14,003 nt of DNA from Pseudomonadota bacterium (GTDB lineage Bacteria > Pseudomonadota > Gammaproteobacteria > Burkholderiales > Burkholderiaceae_D): contig JAEWEK010000279.1 of NCBI GenBank assembly GCA_023389425.1, positions 1-14,003 on the forward strand, read 5' to 3'. This document shows positions 7,585 to 13,056 of this stretch, piece by piece. Within the stretch, counting starts at the first letter, position 1. The number at the start of each line of letters is the position of its first letter. The notes beneath the pieces were generated by a model that did no database searches, was not told where the DNA came from, and was given only the letters and a program-made list of their open reading frames with translations. Made by a program: the position numbers and the translations under genes.

Positions 7585-8124
7585 TTAGTGCGCGATGACG
7601 CCGTTTGAAAGATTGACGCGGTCGCCGGCGCGGAAGTCCGGCGTGCTTTCTTGCGTGACGGTGCGCGTGCTGCCGTCATCCATGCGCGCGGTGATGCGGT
7701 AGACGCGGTCGCCGCCGGCCGACATGCCGGTGGCGCCGGCGGCGCTGCTGCCGACCGCGCCAGCCGTGCCGCTGTCGCCCTCGCTGCCCTGGCGCGGCAC
7801 GACGTCGATCGACACCACGGTGGCGTTGGGGCTGATGGACGCCACCGCTGCGCCTTGCGCACGGTCCTGGCTGCCCATGGCCGCGGCCCCGGATTCGCCC
7901 ATGCTGGCGGTGCCGCCGCCGGTGCTGCCGCCAGTGCCGGAGCTGCCGCTGGAATTTTGCTCGTAGCCCGAGCCGCCGGATGGCGACGAGCCGGACGTGC
8001 CCGAGGTGCCGCTGCTGCCGGACTCGCCGGAACGGCTCGAGCCCCAGCCGTGCATGGTGCTGCACGCGGACAATGCCAGAGCCAGCGTGCCCGCCAGGGC
8101 CAAGCTGTGGGATATCTGCTTCAT
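7585..8124 (-). CDS. Gly/Ser-rich outer-membrane lipoprotein, SlyB-like C-terminus
   Basis: This 179-residue protein has a lipoprotein signal ending in LALALSAC (lipid-modified Cys21). Lack of Asp at position +2 favours the outer membrane. Residues about 25-85 are a low-complexity Gly/Ser linker. The C-terminal part has two segments, SPNATVVSIDVVPRQ (98-112) and VYRITARMDDGSTRTVTQ (141-158) followed by FRAGDRVNLSNGV (164-176). These resemble the strands flanking the glycine zipper in SlyB/Pcp-type lipoproteins. Here the membrane-type glycine zipper between them is replaced by a short Gly/Ala/Ser stretch. The ATG at 8124 is chosen because it gives the signal peptide and has AGGAG just upstream; the open frame runs 41 codons further but without a signal. 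Function is unknown; a structural or stress-related envelope role is a guess. Confidence 0.8.
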   Translation of the reverse strand: MKQISHSLALAGTLALALSACSTMHGWGSSRSGESGSSGTSGTSGSSPSGGSGYEQNSSGSSGTGGSTGGGTASMGESGAAAMGSQDRAQGAAVASISPNATVVSIDVVPRQGSEGDSGTAGAVGSSAAGATGMSAGGDRVYRITARMDDGSTRTVTQESTPDFRAGDRVNLSNGVIAH

Positions 8125-8233
8125 GATCGACTCCTTGGTTGCTGGATTGATTGCAGTGTTTGGTGACGATGCGGCGTGCCCCGTTTCATAAGAGGCGCCA
8201 GCGGTCTCTGCGTTCCTTTGCGTGGGCGTGGCC

Positions 8234-8247
8234 CTGAGCCAGATCAA
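8234..8247 (-). promoter_or_regulatory. FNR/Anr-like box upstream of the lipoprotein gene
   Basis: On the minus strand the sequence is TTGATCTGGCTCAG, matching 8 of 10 defined positions of the FNR consensus TTGAT-N4-ATCAA. Its centre lies about 116 bases before the lipoprotein ATG. A weak -10-like CTTATG (8187-8192) would place the site near -60, a usual class I position. No good -35 element is seen. The match is by eye. Confidence 0.4.
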
Positions 8248-8254
8248 ATTCCGG

Positions 8255-8278
8255 GCCGGCGCGGGAATCCCGCCCGGC
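8255..8278 (-). terminator. GC-rich hairpin after the VanZ-like gene
   Basis: GCCGG and GCGGGA on one arm pair with TCCCGC and CCGGC on the other, with one bulged base and almost no loop. It starts 9 bases after the VanZ-like stop, in the minus direction. There is no T-run, only AATTT beyond it, so it is at best a weak or Rho-assisted terminator. Confidence 0.35.
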
Positions 8279-8286
8279 GAATGCTG

Positions 8287-8688
8287 TCAGCGTTGCGCGG
8301 CCTTGCCGGTCCTGGGCATCACGGCGTACAGGATGGCGCTGGTGACGATGGCGGCGGCGCAATCGACCATCCAGTCGCGCACGTCCGCGCCGCGATAGGG
8401 GAAGAAGCTTTGTACGTATTCGTCGCCGGCGCCCATCACCGCGACCGCGAGGATGGCTTTGGCGGCGCGCATCCCGGGGCTGCCATCGCTGCCCGTGAAC
8501 CACAGGAAGGCCAGCACCGCGTAGGCGGTGGAATGCAGCACGGCCCCGGAAGCGACCAGGCCGATTTCGGCGCGCGCGCCGGGAATCGATCCCGCGACCA
8601 GGATCGTCAGGTACATCAGGATCGCGCAGGCGCGGCGCAGGGTTCGGTGTTTGGGATCAAGGATCAGGGTCGACAGCAATGCAGGCAT
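8287..8688 (-). CDS. VanZ-like family membrane protein
   Basis: About 133 residues with four predicted membrane helices, at roughly 18-35, 48-66, 72-88 and 109-126 when started at 8688. The VanZ-family pattern is visible: a His in LHSTAYAVLAFLWF after the first long loop, then GAGDEYVQSFFPYRGADVRD, where the family has an acidic/Gln pair followed by an Arg and an Asp before the last helix. VanZ homologues are small inner-membrane proteins; VanZ itself gives low teicoplanin resistance, but the activity of most chromosomal relatives is unknown and resistance should not be inferred here. The start is uncertain: the frame is open to an ATG at 8754, but the ATG at 8688 gives a more usual short N-terminus. 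Neither has a clear ribosome binding site. Confidence 0.7.
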   Translation of the reverse strand: MPALLSTLILDPKHRTLRRACAILMYLTILVAGSIPGARAEIGLVASGAVLHSTAYAVLAFLWFTGSDGSPGMRAAKAILAVAVMGAGDEYVQSFFPYRGADVRDWMVDCAAAIVTSAILYAVMPRTGKAAQR

Positions 8689-8794
8689 GGGACAGGCGTT
8701 TGCAACGGAAAACGCCCACCATACCACGCACGCTGCCGGCACGTGCACACGCATGAACAGCGCCGGTGCCGCCAGCGCCAGGCCGCGGCCGCGG

Positions 8795-9109
8795 TCAGAG
8801 CGTCAGCGCCGGCCTGCCATTGGCGTAATGTGCGTCGAAGCAGCTGTCGCAGCCCGAGCACAGCAGGTGGGCAATGCGCACCCGTGCCTGGCGCAACACC
8901 AGCTTGAGGTGTTGCTTGCACTTCGGGCAGACTTCGCGCACGTTGCCGAATGTGATGAGGTTAAGGGGGACAGCTTCGTCCTGGGCTGCGTCGACCACTG
9001 CGTCGGGATGCAGTTCGCTGAGGACCAGCCTTTCGCCCACGCCGTGATGGCGGCGGGCCGGTGGATTGTCGCGCGGATGCGGCATTGCTTCAGGCATGTG
9101 TACAGTCAT
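8795..9109 (-). CDS. Small protein with a C-terminal zinc-ribbon-like Cys motif
   Basis: The 104-residue product has a Pro/His-rich N-terminus and a C-terminal Cys pattern CPKC (61-64) and CSGC (84-87) plus Cys90, 19 residues apart, as in zinc ribbons. The end reads FDAHYANGRPALTL. No named family is recognised; a metal-bound nucleic-acid- or protein-binding role is possible. The ATG at 9109 is preferred because AAAAGGGA lies about 9 bases upstream and a plausible promoter sits about 65 bases upstream. ATG codons at residues 5 and 9 are alternatives. Regular amino-acid composition and the paired CxxC motifs support a real gene. Confidence 0.65.
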   Translation of the reverse strand: MTVHMPEAMPHPRDNPPARRHHGVGERLVLSELHPDAVVDAAQDEAVPLNLITFGNVREVCPKCKQHLKLVLRQARVRIAHLLCSGCDSCFDAHYANGRPALTL

Positions 9110-9175
9110 CGGTCCAGTTCCCTTTTCTTGTTGCCAGGCGCCGGCGCCGTGCAAATAGCGCGGGGCGCGGCATTC

Positions 9176-9203
9176 ATGATAGCGAATACGGGGCTGCCTT
9201 CAA
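9176..9203 (-). promoter_or_regulatory. Candidate sigma-70 promoter for the zinc-ribbon gene
   Basis: On the minus strand TTGAAG (9198-9203) is separated by 16 bases from TATCAT (9176-9181). Transcription would start near 9169, about 60 bases before the ATG at 9109. A short inverted repeat, GCTGC/GCAGC, overlaps the -35 element. Called by eye. Confidence 0.45.
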
Positions 9204-9259
9204 GCAGCACCGGGGCCTTTATTTTGTTGGCTTGCCAATAGGAAAAACTGCCACTGGAT

Positions 9260-9290
9260 AAAAAAATGCCCGCCTGGAACGGGGCGGGCA
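9260..9290 (-). terminator. Intrinsic terminator on the minus strand, with no gene directly upstream
   Basis: TGCCCGCC and GGCGGGCA form an 8-bp perfect stem (9267-9274 with 9283-9290) around an 8-base loop. In minus-strand reading it is followed by a run of seven T. This is a classical Rho-independent terminator. The nearest minus-strand gene upstream is the SDR at 10189, which already has its own terminator at 10021-10050, so this one should end a different transcript. Confidence 0.8.
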
Positions 9291-9395
9291 CAACCCAAGA
9301 TCGGGCCAAGAGACGCGAGAATTCGGTTGGTGTGCCGGGCATGGGCCGGGCACACCTGGCTGCGATCGGGCATATCGGTTGCTCGTACCGCAGAT
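9260..9395 (-). ncRNA. Candidate small RNA of about 135 nt
   Basis: A transcript from the -10 element TATACT (9402-9407) would begin near 9395 and run into the intrinsic terminator at 9260-9290. Inside it GGTGTGCC/GGCACACC (9329-9336 with 9349-9356) form a second 8-bp stem. No convincing coding frame with a ribosome binding site is present; the 78-codon open frame from 9342 crosses the terminator and another gene's start. No known RNA family is recognised. This is inference from signals alone. Confidence 0.4.
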
Positions 9396-9401
9396 GAAGC
9401 C

Positions 9402-9442
9402 AGTATAGGCGGCGAATATGACCGCAGAATGACTTAGCTCAA
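9402..9442 (-). promoter_or_regulatory. FNR-like box plus -10 element (class II arrangement)
   Basis: On the minus strand TTGAGCTAAGTCAT (9429-9442) keeps both half-site cores TTGA and TCA and matches 7 of 10 defined positions of the FNR consensus. TATACT follows at 9402-9407. With a start near 9394-9395 the box is centred at about -41, the standard position for FNR-type class II activation, and there is no clear -35 hexamer, as expected for such promoters. Confidence 0.4.
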
Positions 9443-9532
9443 GCGTTTCTCGATCATTGCCGGGAACGATTTACCGCTCTACTGTGTCTCGCCTGTGCAG
9501 TGCAGCGCAAGCTATCAACATTGTCAGTATTG

Positions 9533-9546
9533 CAATTAATTAATTG
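9533..9546. promoter_or_regulatory. 14-bp perfect AT-rich palindrome upstream of the DUF1842-like gene
   Basis: CAATTAATTAATTG is its own reverse complement and stands out in GC-rich surroundings. It lies 68 bases before the ATG at 9615. A TTGTCA (9521-9526) is nearby but no good -10 at normal spacing is seen. It could be an operator or part of an AT-rich promoter. Confidence 0.35.
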
Positions 9547-9554
9547 AGCGGAAG

Positions 9555-9596
9555 ATCCTTCTCTCGGAGGATGGGCTTGCCTCCCTGAACAAGCCC
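9555..9596 (+). promoter_or_regulatory. Two consecutive leader hairpins before the DUF1842-like gene
   Basis: ATCCT/AGGAT (9555-9559 with 9568-9572) is followed directly by GGGCTTG/CAAGCCC (9573-9579 with 9590-9596). The second ends 6 bases before the GGGGAG ribosome binding site (9603-9608). No U-run follows, so they look like leader structures, not a terminator. The remaining part of the 9110-9614 gap shows no further gene or RNA that can be supported. Confidence 0.35.
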
Positions 9597-9614
9597 GAAC
9601 TAGGGGAGATCGAC

Positions 9615-10007
9615 ATGCAAACGCTCGGAACGTATCTGGTGAATGGGCAGGCTGGCAACGAACAAATGGCCGGCGCCCCGCAATTGCAGTTTTCGCTGCT
9701 GGTGGTGGCGGCGACGGGCAAGGTGTCCGGCCACGCGATGATCACGCAGGCGATCGCGCCGCCGAACGGCGAGAAACACATCAACAACGTCACTGGCCAG
9801 ATCCATGCCGCCGGCTTCGGGCAGGTCACCAAGCTGGTCGCGCTGGAAGGCACCTGCTTCCAGGCCCTGCAGCCGCCGGCCATCGGCATCATGGAAGTGC
9901 CGTTCACCGCGCATTTCGCCATCGACGATGCCTGGAACGGCAGGGGCGGCTTCGAATGCGGCGCCACCCACGCCGAAAACGTGCCGGTGAAGAACGTGCC
10001 GCGCTAA
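9615..10007 (+). CDS. DUF1842-like small protein
   Basis: A 130-residue protein with no signal peptide or membrane helix. The core GAPQLQFSLLVVAATGKVSG (20-39) followed by HAMITQAIAPPN (40-51) matches, from recall, the DUF1842 pattern: a hydrophobic beta strand, then ITQA and a Pro pair. The rest (HINNVTGQIHAAGFGQVTKL and FTAHFAIDDAWNGRGGFECG) looks like a single beta-rich domain. Function is unknown. The start is firm: GGGGAG lies 6 bases before the ATG. It stands alone on the plus strand with its own structured leader and ends 20 bases before an intrinsic terminator, so it is probably monocistronic. Confidence 0.75.
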   Translation: MQTLGTYLVNGQAGNEQMAGAPQLQFSLLVVAATGKVSGHAMITQAIAPPNGEKHINNVTGQIHAAGFGQVTKLVALEGTCFQALQPPAIGIMEVPFTAHFAIDDAWNGRGGFECGATHAENVPVKNVPR

Positions 10008-10020
10008 GCGCCCTGGAAAC

Positions 10021-10050
10021 AAAAAAAAAGCCCGCTGGTTTAGCGGGCTT
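10021..10050 (-). terminator. Intrinsic terminator shared by the SDR operon and the DUF1842-like gene
   Basis: AAGCCCGCT and AGCGGGCTT form a 9-bp perfect stem (10028-10036 with 10042-10050) with a 5-base loop. The A-run at 10021-10029 gives a strong T-tract in minus-strand reading, so it is best suited to end the SDR-side transcript. On the plus strand it is 20 bases after the DUF1842-like stop but has only a weak tail (TTAAACTATTTTC). Confidence 0.85.
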
Positions 10051-10052
10051 AA

Positions 10053-10076
10053 ACTATTTTCTTGGAGGAGAATAGT
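10053..10076. repeat. Short inverted repeat in the SDR 3' region
   Basis: ACTATTTTC (10053-10061) pairs with GAGAATAGT (10068-10076), one G-U pair, around a 6-base loop. It sits next to the shared terminator in the AT-rich 181-base gap. A separate 6-bp inverted repeat, ATGTCT/AGACAT (10112-10117 with 10137-10142), lies further on. No role can be assigned. Confidence 0.35.
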
Positions 10077-10188
10077 GGAGACAGGTGCAATTATGCTGCG
10101 TCGCAAAATATATGTCTAATTTCAATTTCCGATATCAGACATTCGAAAATCGCATATCACTGTCGAGCCCGCTTTTTCTCCCTGGCGC

Positions 10189-10956
10189 TTACTCCTTGAC
10201 CGGCACCGTATAGTTCAGCGCCATGCGGCCGCCGTCGGCGTACAGCGTCTGGCCGGTGATGTAGGACGCGTCTTCGCTGGCGAGGAAGGCGGCGATGGAG
10301 GCCACTTCTTCCGGCTCGCCGCAGCGGCCCAGCGGCGTGCGCGACAGGATGGTGTGGCGCGCTTCCGGGCTGCCCAGCACGGCTTTCTTGGCCAGCTCGG
10401 TCAGGATGGTGCCCGGGCCGATGGCGTTGACGCGGATGCCGTAGGGCGCGAGCGCGATCGAGGCCACCCGCGTGAGCTGGTTGACGCCGCCCTTCGACAC
10501 CACATACGGAATCTGGTTCGGGATCGTCAGTTCGGCGTTGACGCTGGACATATTGATGATGCAGCCGCGCTGGCGCTTGACCATCTCGCGGGCAGCCGCC
10601 TGGCTGCACAGGAACATCGATTTCAGGTTGATGCGCAGGACGCGGTCGAAATCGTCCTCGCTCAGGTCGAGGAAACCGGCGGCATGGGTCACGCCCGCGT
10701 TGTTGACGAGGATGTCGATCTGGCCGAAGGCGGCCAGCGTCTCGGCGACCAGGGCGTCGACGTCCGCTTTCTGGCTGACGTCGGCGCAAAAGAAGCGCGC
10801 CGCTTCGCCCAGTGCCTGGGCGGCAGCGCGGCCTTCGTCCTCGCGCACGTCGGCGAGCATGACGCGGGCGCCCTCGCGCACCAGGCGCTGTGCGCAGGCA
10901 AGGCCAATGCCCTGGCTGGCGCCGGTGACGATGGCGACTTGGTTGGCTAATCTCAT
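10189..10956 (-). CDS. SDR-family oxidoreductase, NAD(P)-dependent
   Basis: A classical short-chain dehydrogenase/reductase of 255 residues, the usual length. Visible motifs: cofactor loop TGASQGIG (11-18), NNAG (85-88), Asn110, catalytic Ser138 (MSSVN) and YVVSK with Tyr151 and Lys155. Asp36 at the end of the second strand favours NAD over NADP. The C-terminal ITGQTLYADGG segment is typical of 3-oxoacyl-ACP reductase and sugar/alcohol dehydrogenase relatives. The substrate cannot be told from sequence. The ATG at 10956 begins right at the Rossmann strand, with AGAGAG upstream; the open frame runs 27 codons further but into the preceding gene. The 16-base gap to that TPM gene suggests cotranscription, although no functional link is known. 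Confidence 0.9.
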   Translation of the reverse strand: MRLANQVAIVTGASQGIGLACAQRLVREGARVMLADVREDEGRAAAQALGEAARFFCADVSQKADVDALVAETLAAFGQIDILVNNAGVTHAAGFLDLSEDDFDRVLRINLKSMFLCSQAAAREMVKRQRGCIINMSSVNAELTIPNQIPYVVSKGGVNQLTRVASIALAPYGIRVNAIGPGTILTELAKKAVLGSPEARHTILSRTPLGRCGEPEEVASIAAFLASEDASYITGQTLYADGGRMALNYTVPVKE

Positions 10957-10972
10957 GGGGCTCTCTTGAAGG

Positions 10973-11482
10973 TTACAGGATGACGGGTTCGTCCGGCAGC
11001 TCGTTCGGCCGCGGGCCCGTCGACGGGAAATGTTCATGCAGCAGGGCGTTGACCTGGCCGATGGCGGCCAGCGTGCTGTCGTGGAACTGGCCGCGCGCGT
11101 AGCCGGCGGTGAGGGTGTCGCACACGCTGCGCCAGGTGGCGGCGCCGATCTTGCGGTCGATGCCGCGGTCGGCCACGATTTCCACCTTGCGGTCGGCCAG
11201 GTTCACGTAGAGCAGCACGCCGCAGTTTTCTTCCGTGTCCCACATGCCATAGTCCGCGAACAAGGCCAGCGCGCGCTGGCGGGCGCTGATGCCGCCCCAG
11301 GCCGCGTCCAGCGGCATCGCGCGCTCGACGATCAGGCGGACTTCGCCGCGATGGGTCTGTTCGCCCGCCGTGATCGCCGCCGCGATGGCGCGCAGCGTTT
11401 CAGGCGGAAATGCGCGGCGCGCGGCCGCCGTGCCGCTTTTCGCGTGGCGCAGGGTGCGTTGCAGCCGGTGTCCGAGTGCCAT
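10973..11482 (-). CDS. TPM-domain protein (cytoplasmic-type, no signal peptide)
   Basis: A 169-residue TPM (TLP18.3/Psb32/MOLO-1) domain protein. The fold's markers are visible: EVRLIVERAM (about 47-56), an ALALFADYGMWDTEENCGVLLYVNL region and the signature VEIVADRGIDRKIG (about 100-113). No signal peptide or membrane helix is seen, unlike the preceding TPM gene. In many proteobacteria such a protein follows a lemA/YgcG-type pair; its activity is unknown, with phosphatase activity shown only for plant relatives. The preceding stop and the ATG share a base (TGATG), giving translational coupling. A GTG one codon upstream (11485) is an alternative start. Confidence 0.85.
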   Translation of the reverse strand: MALGHRLQRTLRHAKSGTAAARRAFPPETLRAIAAAITAGEQTHRGEVRLIVERAMPLDAAWGGISARQRALALFADYGMWDTEENCGVLLYVNLADRKVEIVADRGIDRKIGAATWRSVCDTLTAGYARGQFHDSTLAAIGQVNALLHEHFPSTGPRPNELPDEPVIL

Positions 11483-12330
11483 CACCAGTCTCCCGAGGCG
11501 CCACCGCCGTCGAAGGATCCGCCGCCGCCGGAGAAGCCGCCGCCGGACGAACCGCCGCCGAAGCCGCCACCGCCGAAGCCGCCACCACCGAAGCCGCCAC
11601 CACCGCGGCGGCTCGCTTCACTCAAGATATTGCCGAGGATGAAGCCGGCGGCGCCGCTGTCCCAGCTGCTGTGCTGGTTGGGGCCGCCCGGATACAGGGG
11701 CGGGCCGCCGCGGCGCCGGAAGATGGCGAACAGGATCACGACGCCAAAGAAAATGATCGGCAGCAGGCCAAGTAGCGAACCCACATCGCTTTGCTGCGCT
11801 TGCTGGCGCTGTGCCTGCGGTGCGGGAAATTTCTCCTGGTTCAGCAGCGTCGCGATCGCGCCCACGCCGGCGACCAGGCCTTCGTAATAATGCTCTTGCC
11901 GGAAGTAGGGCGCGATCACGTCCTGCAAAATGCGCTTGGATTGCGCGTCGGTCAGCACTCCCTGCACGCCGCGTCCGGCTTCGATGCGCAGGCGCCGCAG
12001 CGCTTTCGGATTGTCGCGCGCCACCATCAACAGCACGCCATCATCCACGCCCTTGCGGCCGAGTTTCCAGGCATCGGTGACGCGGATGCTGTATTGCTCG
12101 ATCGCTTCCGGCTCCGTCGACTTGACCAGCAGCACCGCGATCTGGCTGCCGGTCCTGGCCTCGTAATCGGCCAGCACACCCTCCAGGCGCTGGCGCTGGC
12201 TGGCGTCGAGCATGCCGGCTTCGTCCACCACGCGCCCGCTCAGCGGCGGCACCGGCTTGAGCTGGGCATGGGCCGGCGCGGCCAGCGCGAGCGCCAGCAG
12301 CAGGCAGCACAGGTAACGCAGAGAATTCAT
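11482..12330 (-). CDS. TPM-domain protein with signal peptide, membrane helix and Gly-rich tail (YgcG-like)
   Basis: The 282-residue product has a signal peptide (MNSLRYLCC to APAHA, cleavage after about residue 22), a TPM domain (about 30-165, with VVDEAGMLDASQRQRLE and IEAGRGVQGVLTD), a linker, one membrane helix (about 184-204) followed by FRRR, and a Gly-rich tail (about 242-280) containing GGGGF repeats. The expected topology is a periplasmic TPM domain anchored in the inner membrane with a cytoplasmic tail. Partner genes lemA (4 bases upstream) and a second TPM gene (1-base overlap downstream) form the usual LemA/TPM cluster. The ATG at 12330 is chosen because it gives the signal peptide and nearly abuts the lemA stop. 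The precise cellular role is unknown. Confidence 0.88.
   Translation of the reverse strand: MNSLRYLCCLLLALALAAPAHAQLKPVPPLSGRVVDEAGMLDASQRQRLEGVLADYEARTGSQIAVLLVKSTEPEAIEQYSIRVTDAWKLGRKGVDDGVLLMVARDNPKALRRLRIEAGRGVQGVLTDAQSKRILQDVIAPYFRQEHYYEGLVAGVGAIATLLNQEKFPAPQAQRQQAQQSDVGSLLGLLPIIFFGVVILFAIFRRRGGPPLYPGGPNQHSSWDSGAAGFILGNILSEASRRGGGGFGGGGFGGGGFGGGSSGGGFSGGGGSFDGGGASGDW
11561..11605. repeat. Three tandem 15-base units encoding GGGGF repeats
   Basis: AAGCCGCCACCGCCG (11561-11575) is followed by two identical copies of AAGCCGCCACCACCG (11576-11590, 11591-11605). In minus-strand reading they encode the GGGGF repeats in the tail of the TPM protein. Near-identity at the DNA level points to recent slippage or expansion. 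Confidence 0.85.
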
Positions 12331-12334
12331 CCGA

Positions 12335-12946
12335 TTACTTGCCGAAATCGACTTTGGGCGCGGTGGAAATGGCGTGTTCGTTCTCGACCGTGAAGGAGGG
12401 CTTGGGCTGGTAGCCGAAGATCTTGGCCGTGACATTGGTCGGGAAGCTGCGCACGGTGACATTGTAGTCCTGCACCGCCGCGATATAACGCTGGCGGGCC
12501 ACGGTGATGCGGTTCTCGGTGCCCTCGAGCTGCGATTGCAGGTCGCGGAAACTGGTGTCGGCCTTCAGGTTCGGATAATTTTCCGACACCGCCATCAGGC
12601 GCGAGAGGGCGCTCGAGAGTTCGCCCTGCACCTGCTGGAACTTGGCGAAAGCGGCCGGGTCGTTCAGCACGGCCGGCGTGATCTGGAAACTGGTGGCGGC
12701 GGCGCGCGCCTTGGTGACCGCTTCCAGCGTGCTCTGCTCGTGGGTCGCGTAGCCCTTGACCGTATTGACCAGGTTCGGGATCAGGTCGGAGCGCCGCTGG
12801 TACTGGTTCACCACCTCGCTCCAGGCAGCCTTGGTGGCCTCATCCTTGGACTGGAATTCGTTATAGCCACATCCGGAAAGCAAGGTAGAAGCGAGCACGA
12901 CAGCGGCAAGCAGGCGGAACCAGCGCGAGAACAGGGAAGAGGTCAT
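12335..12946 (-). CDS. lemA: LemA family lipoprotein
   Basis: A LemA-family protein of 203 residues. Its N-terminus has a lipoprotein signal with lipobox LLSGC (Cys26), an anchored form common in proteobacteria. The family core follows: EVVNQYQRRSDLIPNLVNTV, an LEAVTKARAAA helix, LSRLMAVSENYPNLKAD and the C-terminal VARQRYIAAVQDYNVTVRSF, all in a long helical domain (about 40-190). The function of LemA proteins is not settled. It is the first gene of the minus-strand cluster. The ATG at 12946 gives the lipobox signal; the frame is open 21 codons further. The ribosome binding site is weak. It diverges from pyrF across a 110-base intergenic stretch with a TATATT -10-like hexamer (12980-12985). 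Confidence 0.92.
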   Translation of the reverse strand: MTSSLFSRWFRLLAAVVLASTLLSGCGYNEFQSKDEATKAAWSEVVNQYQRRSDLIPNLVNTVKGYATHEQSTLEAVTKARAAATSFQITPAVLNDPAAFAKFQQVQGELSSALSRLMAVSENYPNLKADTSFRDLQSQLEGTENRITVARQRYIAAVQDYNVTVRSFPTNVTAKIFGYQPKPSFTVENEHAISTAPKVDFGK

Positions 12947-13019
12947 GATGTTGTGAAGGCAAGGTTGTTGAATGACCAAAATATACCGCAAAACAGAAAG
13001 GTGGCGCACAGCCGGCGGT

Positions 13020-13025
13020 TACAAT
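13020..13025 (+). promoter_or_regulatory. Candidate -10 element for pyrF
   Basis: TACAAT at 13020-13025 lies 31 bases before the pyrF ATG, with no recognisable -35 hexamer at normal spacing. If used, the leader would be about 25 bases and include the AGAAAGGA ribosome binding site (13044-13051). Weak call. Confidence 0.35.
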
Positions 13026-13056
13026 GGCGGGGTTAGCAGAACCAGAAAGGAATGCC

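Noticed and set aside
8287..8688. Glycopeptide resistance role for the VanZ-like gene
   Set aside because: No other van genes are present, and chromosomal VanZ-like proteins are widespread with unknown roles.
8528..9241. 237-codon plus-strand open frame across the VanZ-like and zinc-ribbon genes
   Set aside because: No motif or ribosome binding site; the minus strand gives coherent membrane helices and paired CxxC motifs.
9106..9342. 78-codon minus-strand open frame across the gap
   Set aside because: It runs through the intrinsic terminator and a likely promoter, ends within the start of the zinc-ribbon gene and has no recognisable motif.
11030..11887. Plus-strand open frame with a Pro-rich repeat opposite the TPM genes
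   Set aside because: The Pro-rich stretch is the reverse complement of the Gly-rich tail coding repeat; no independent gene evidence.
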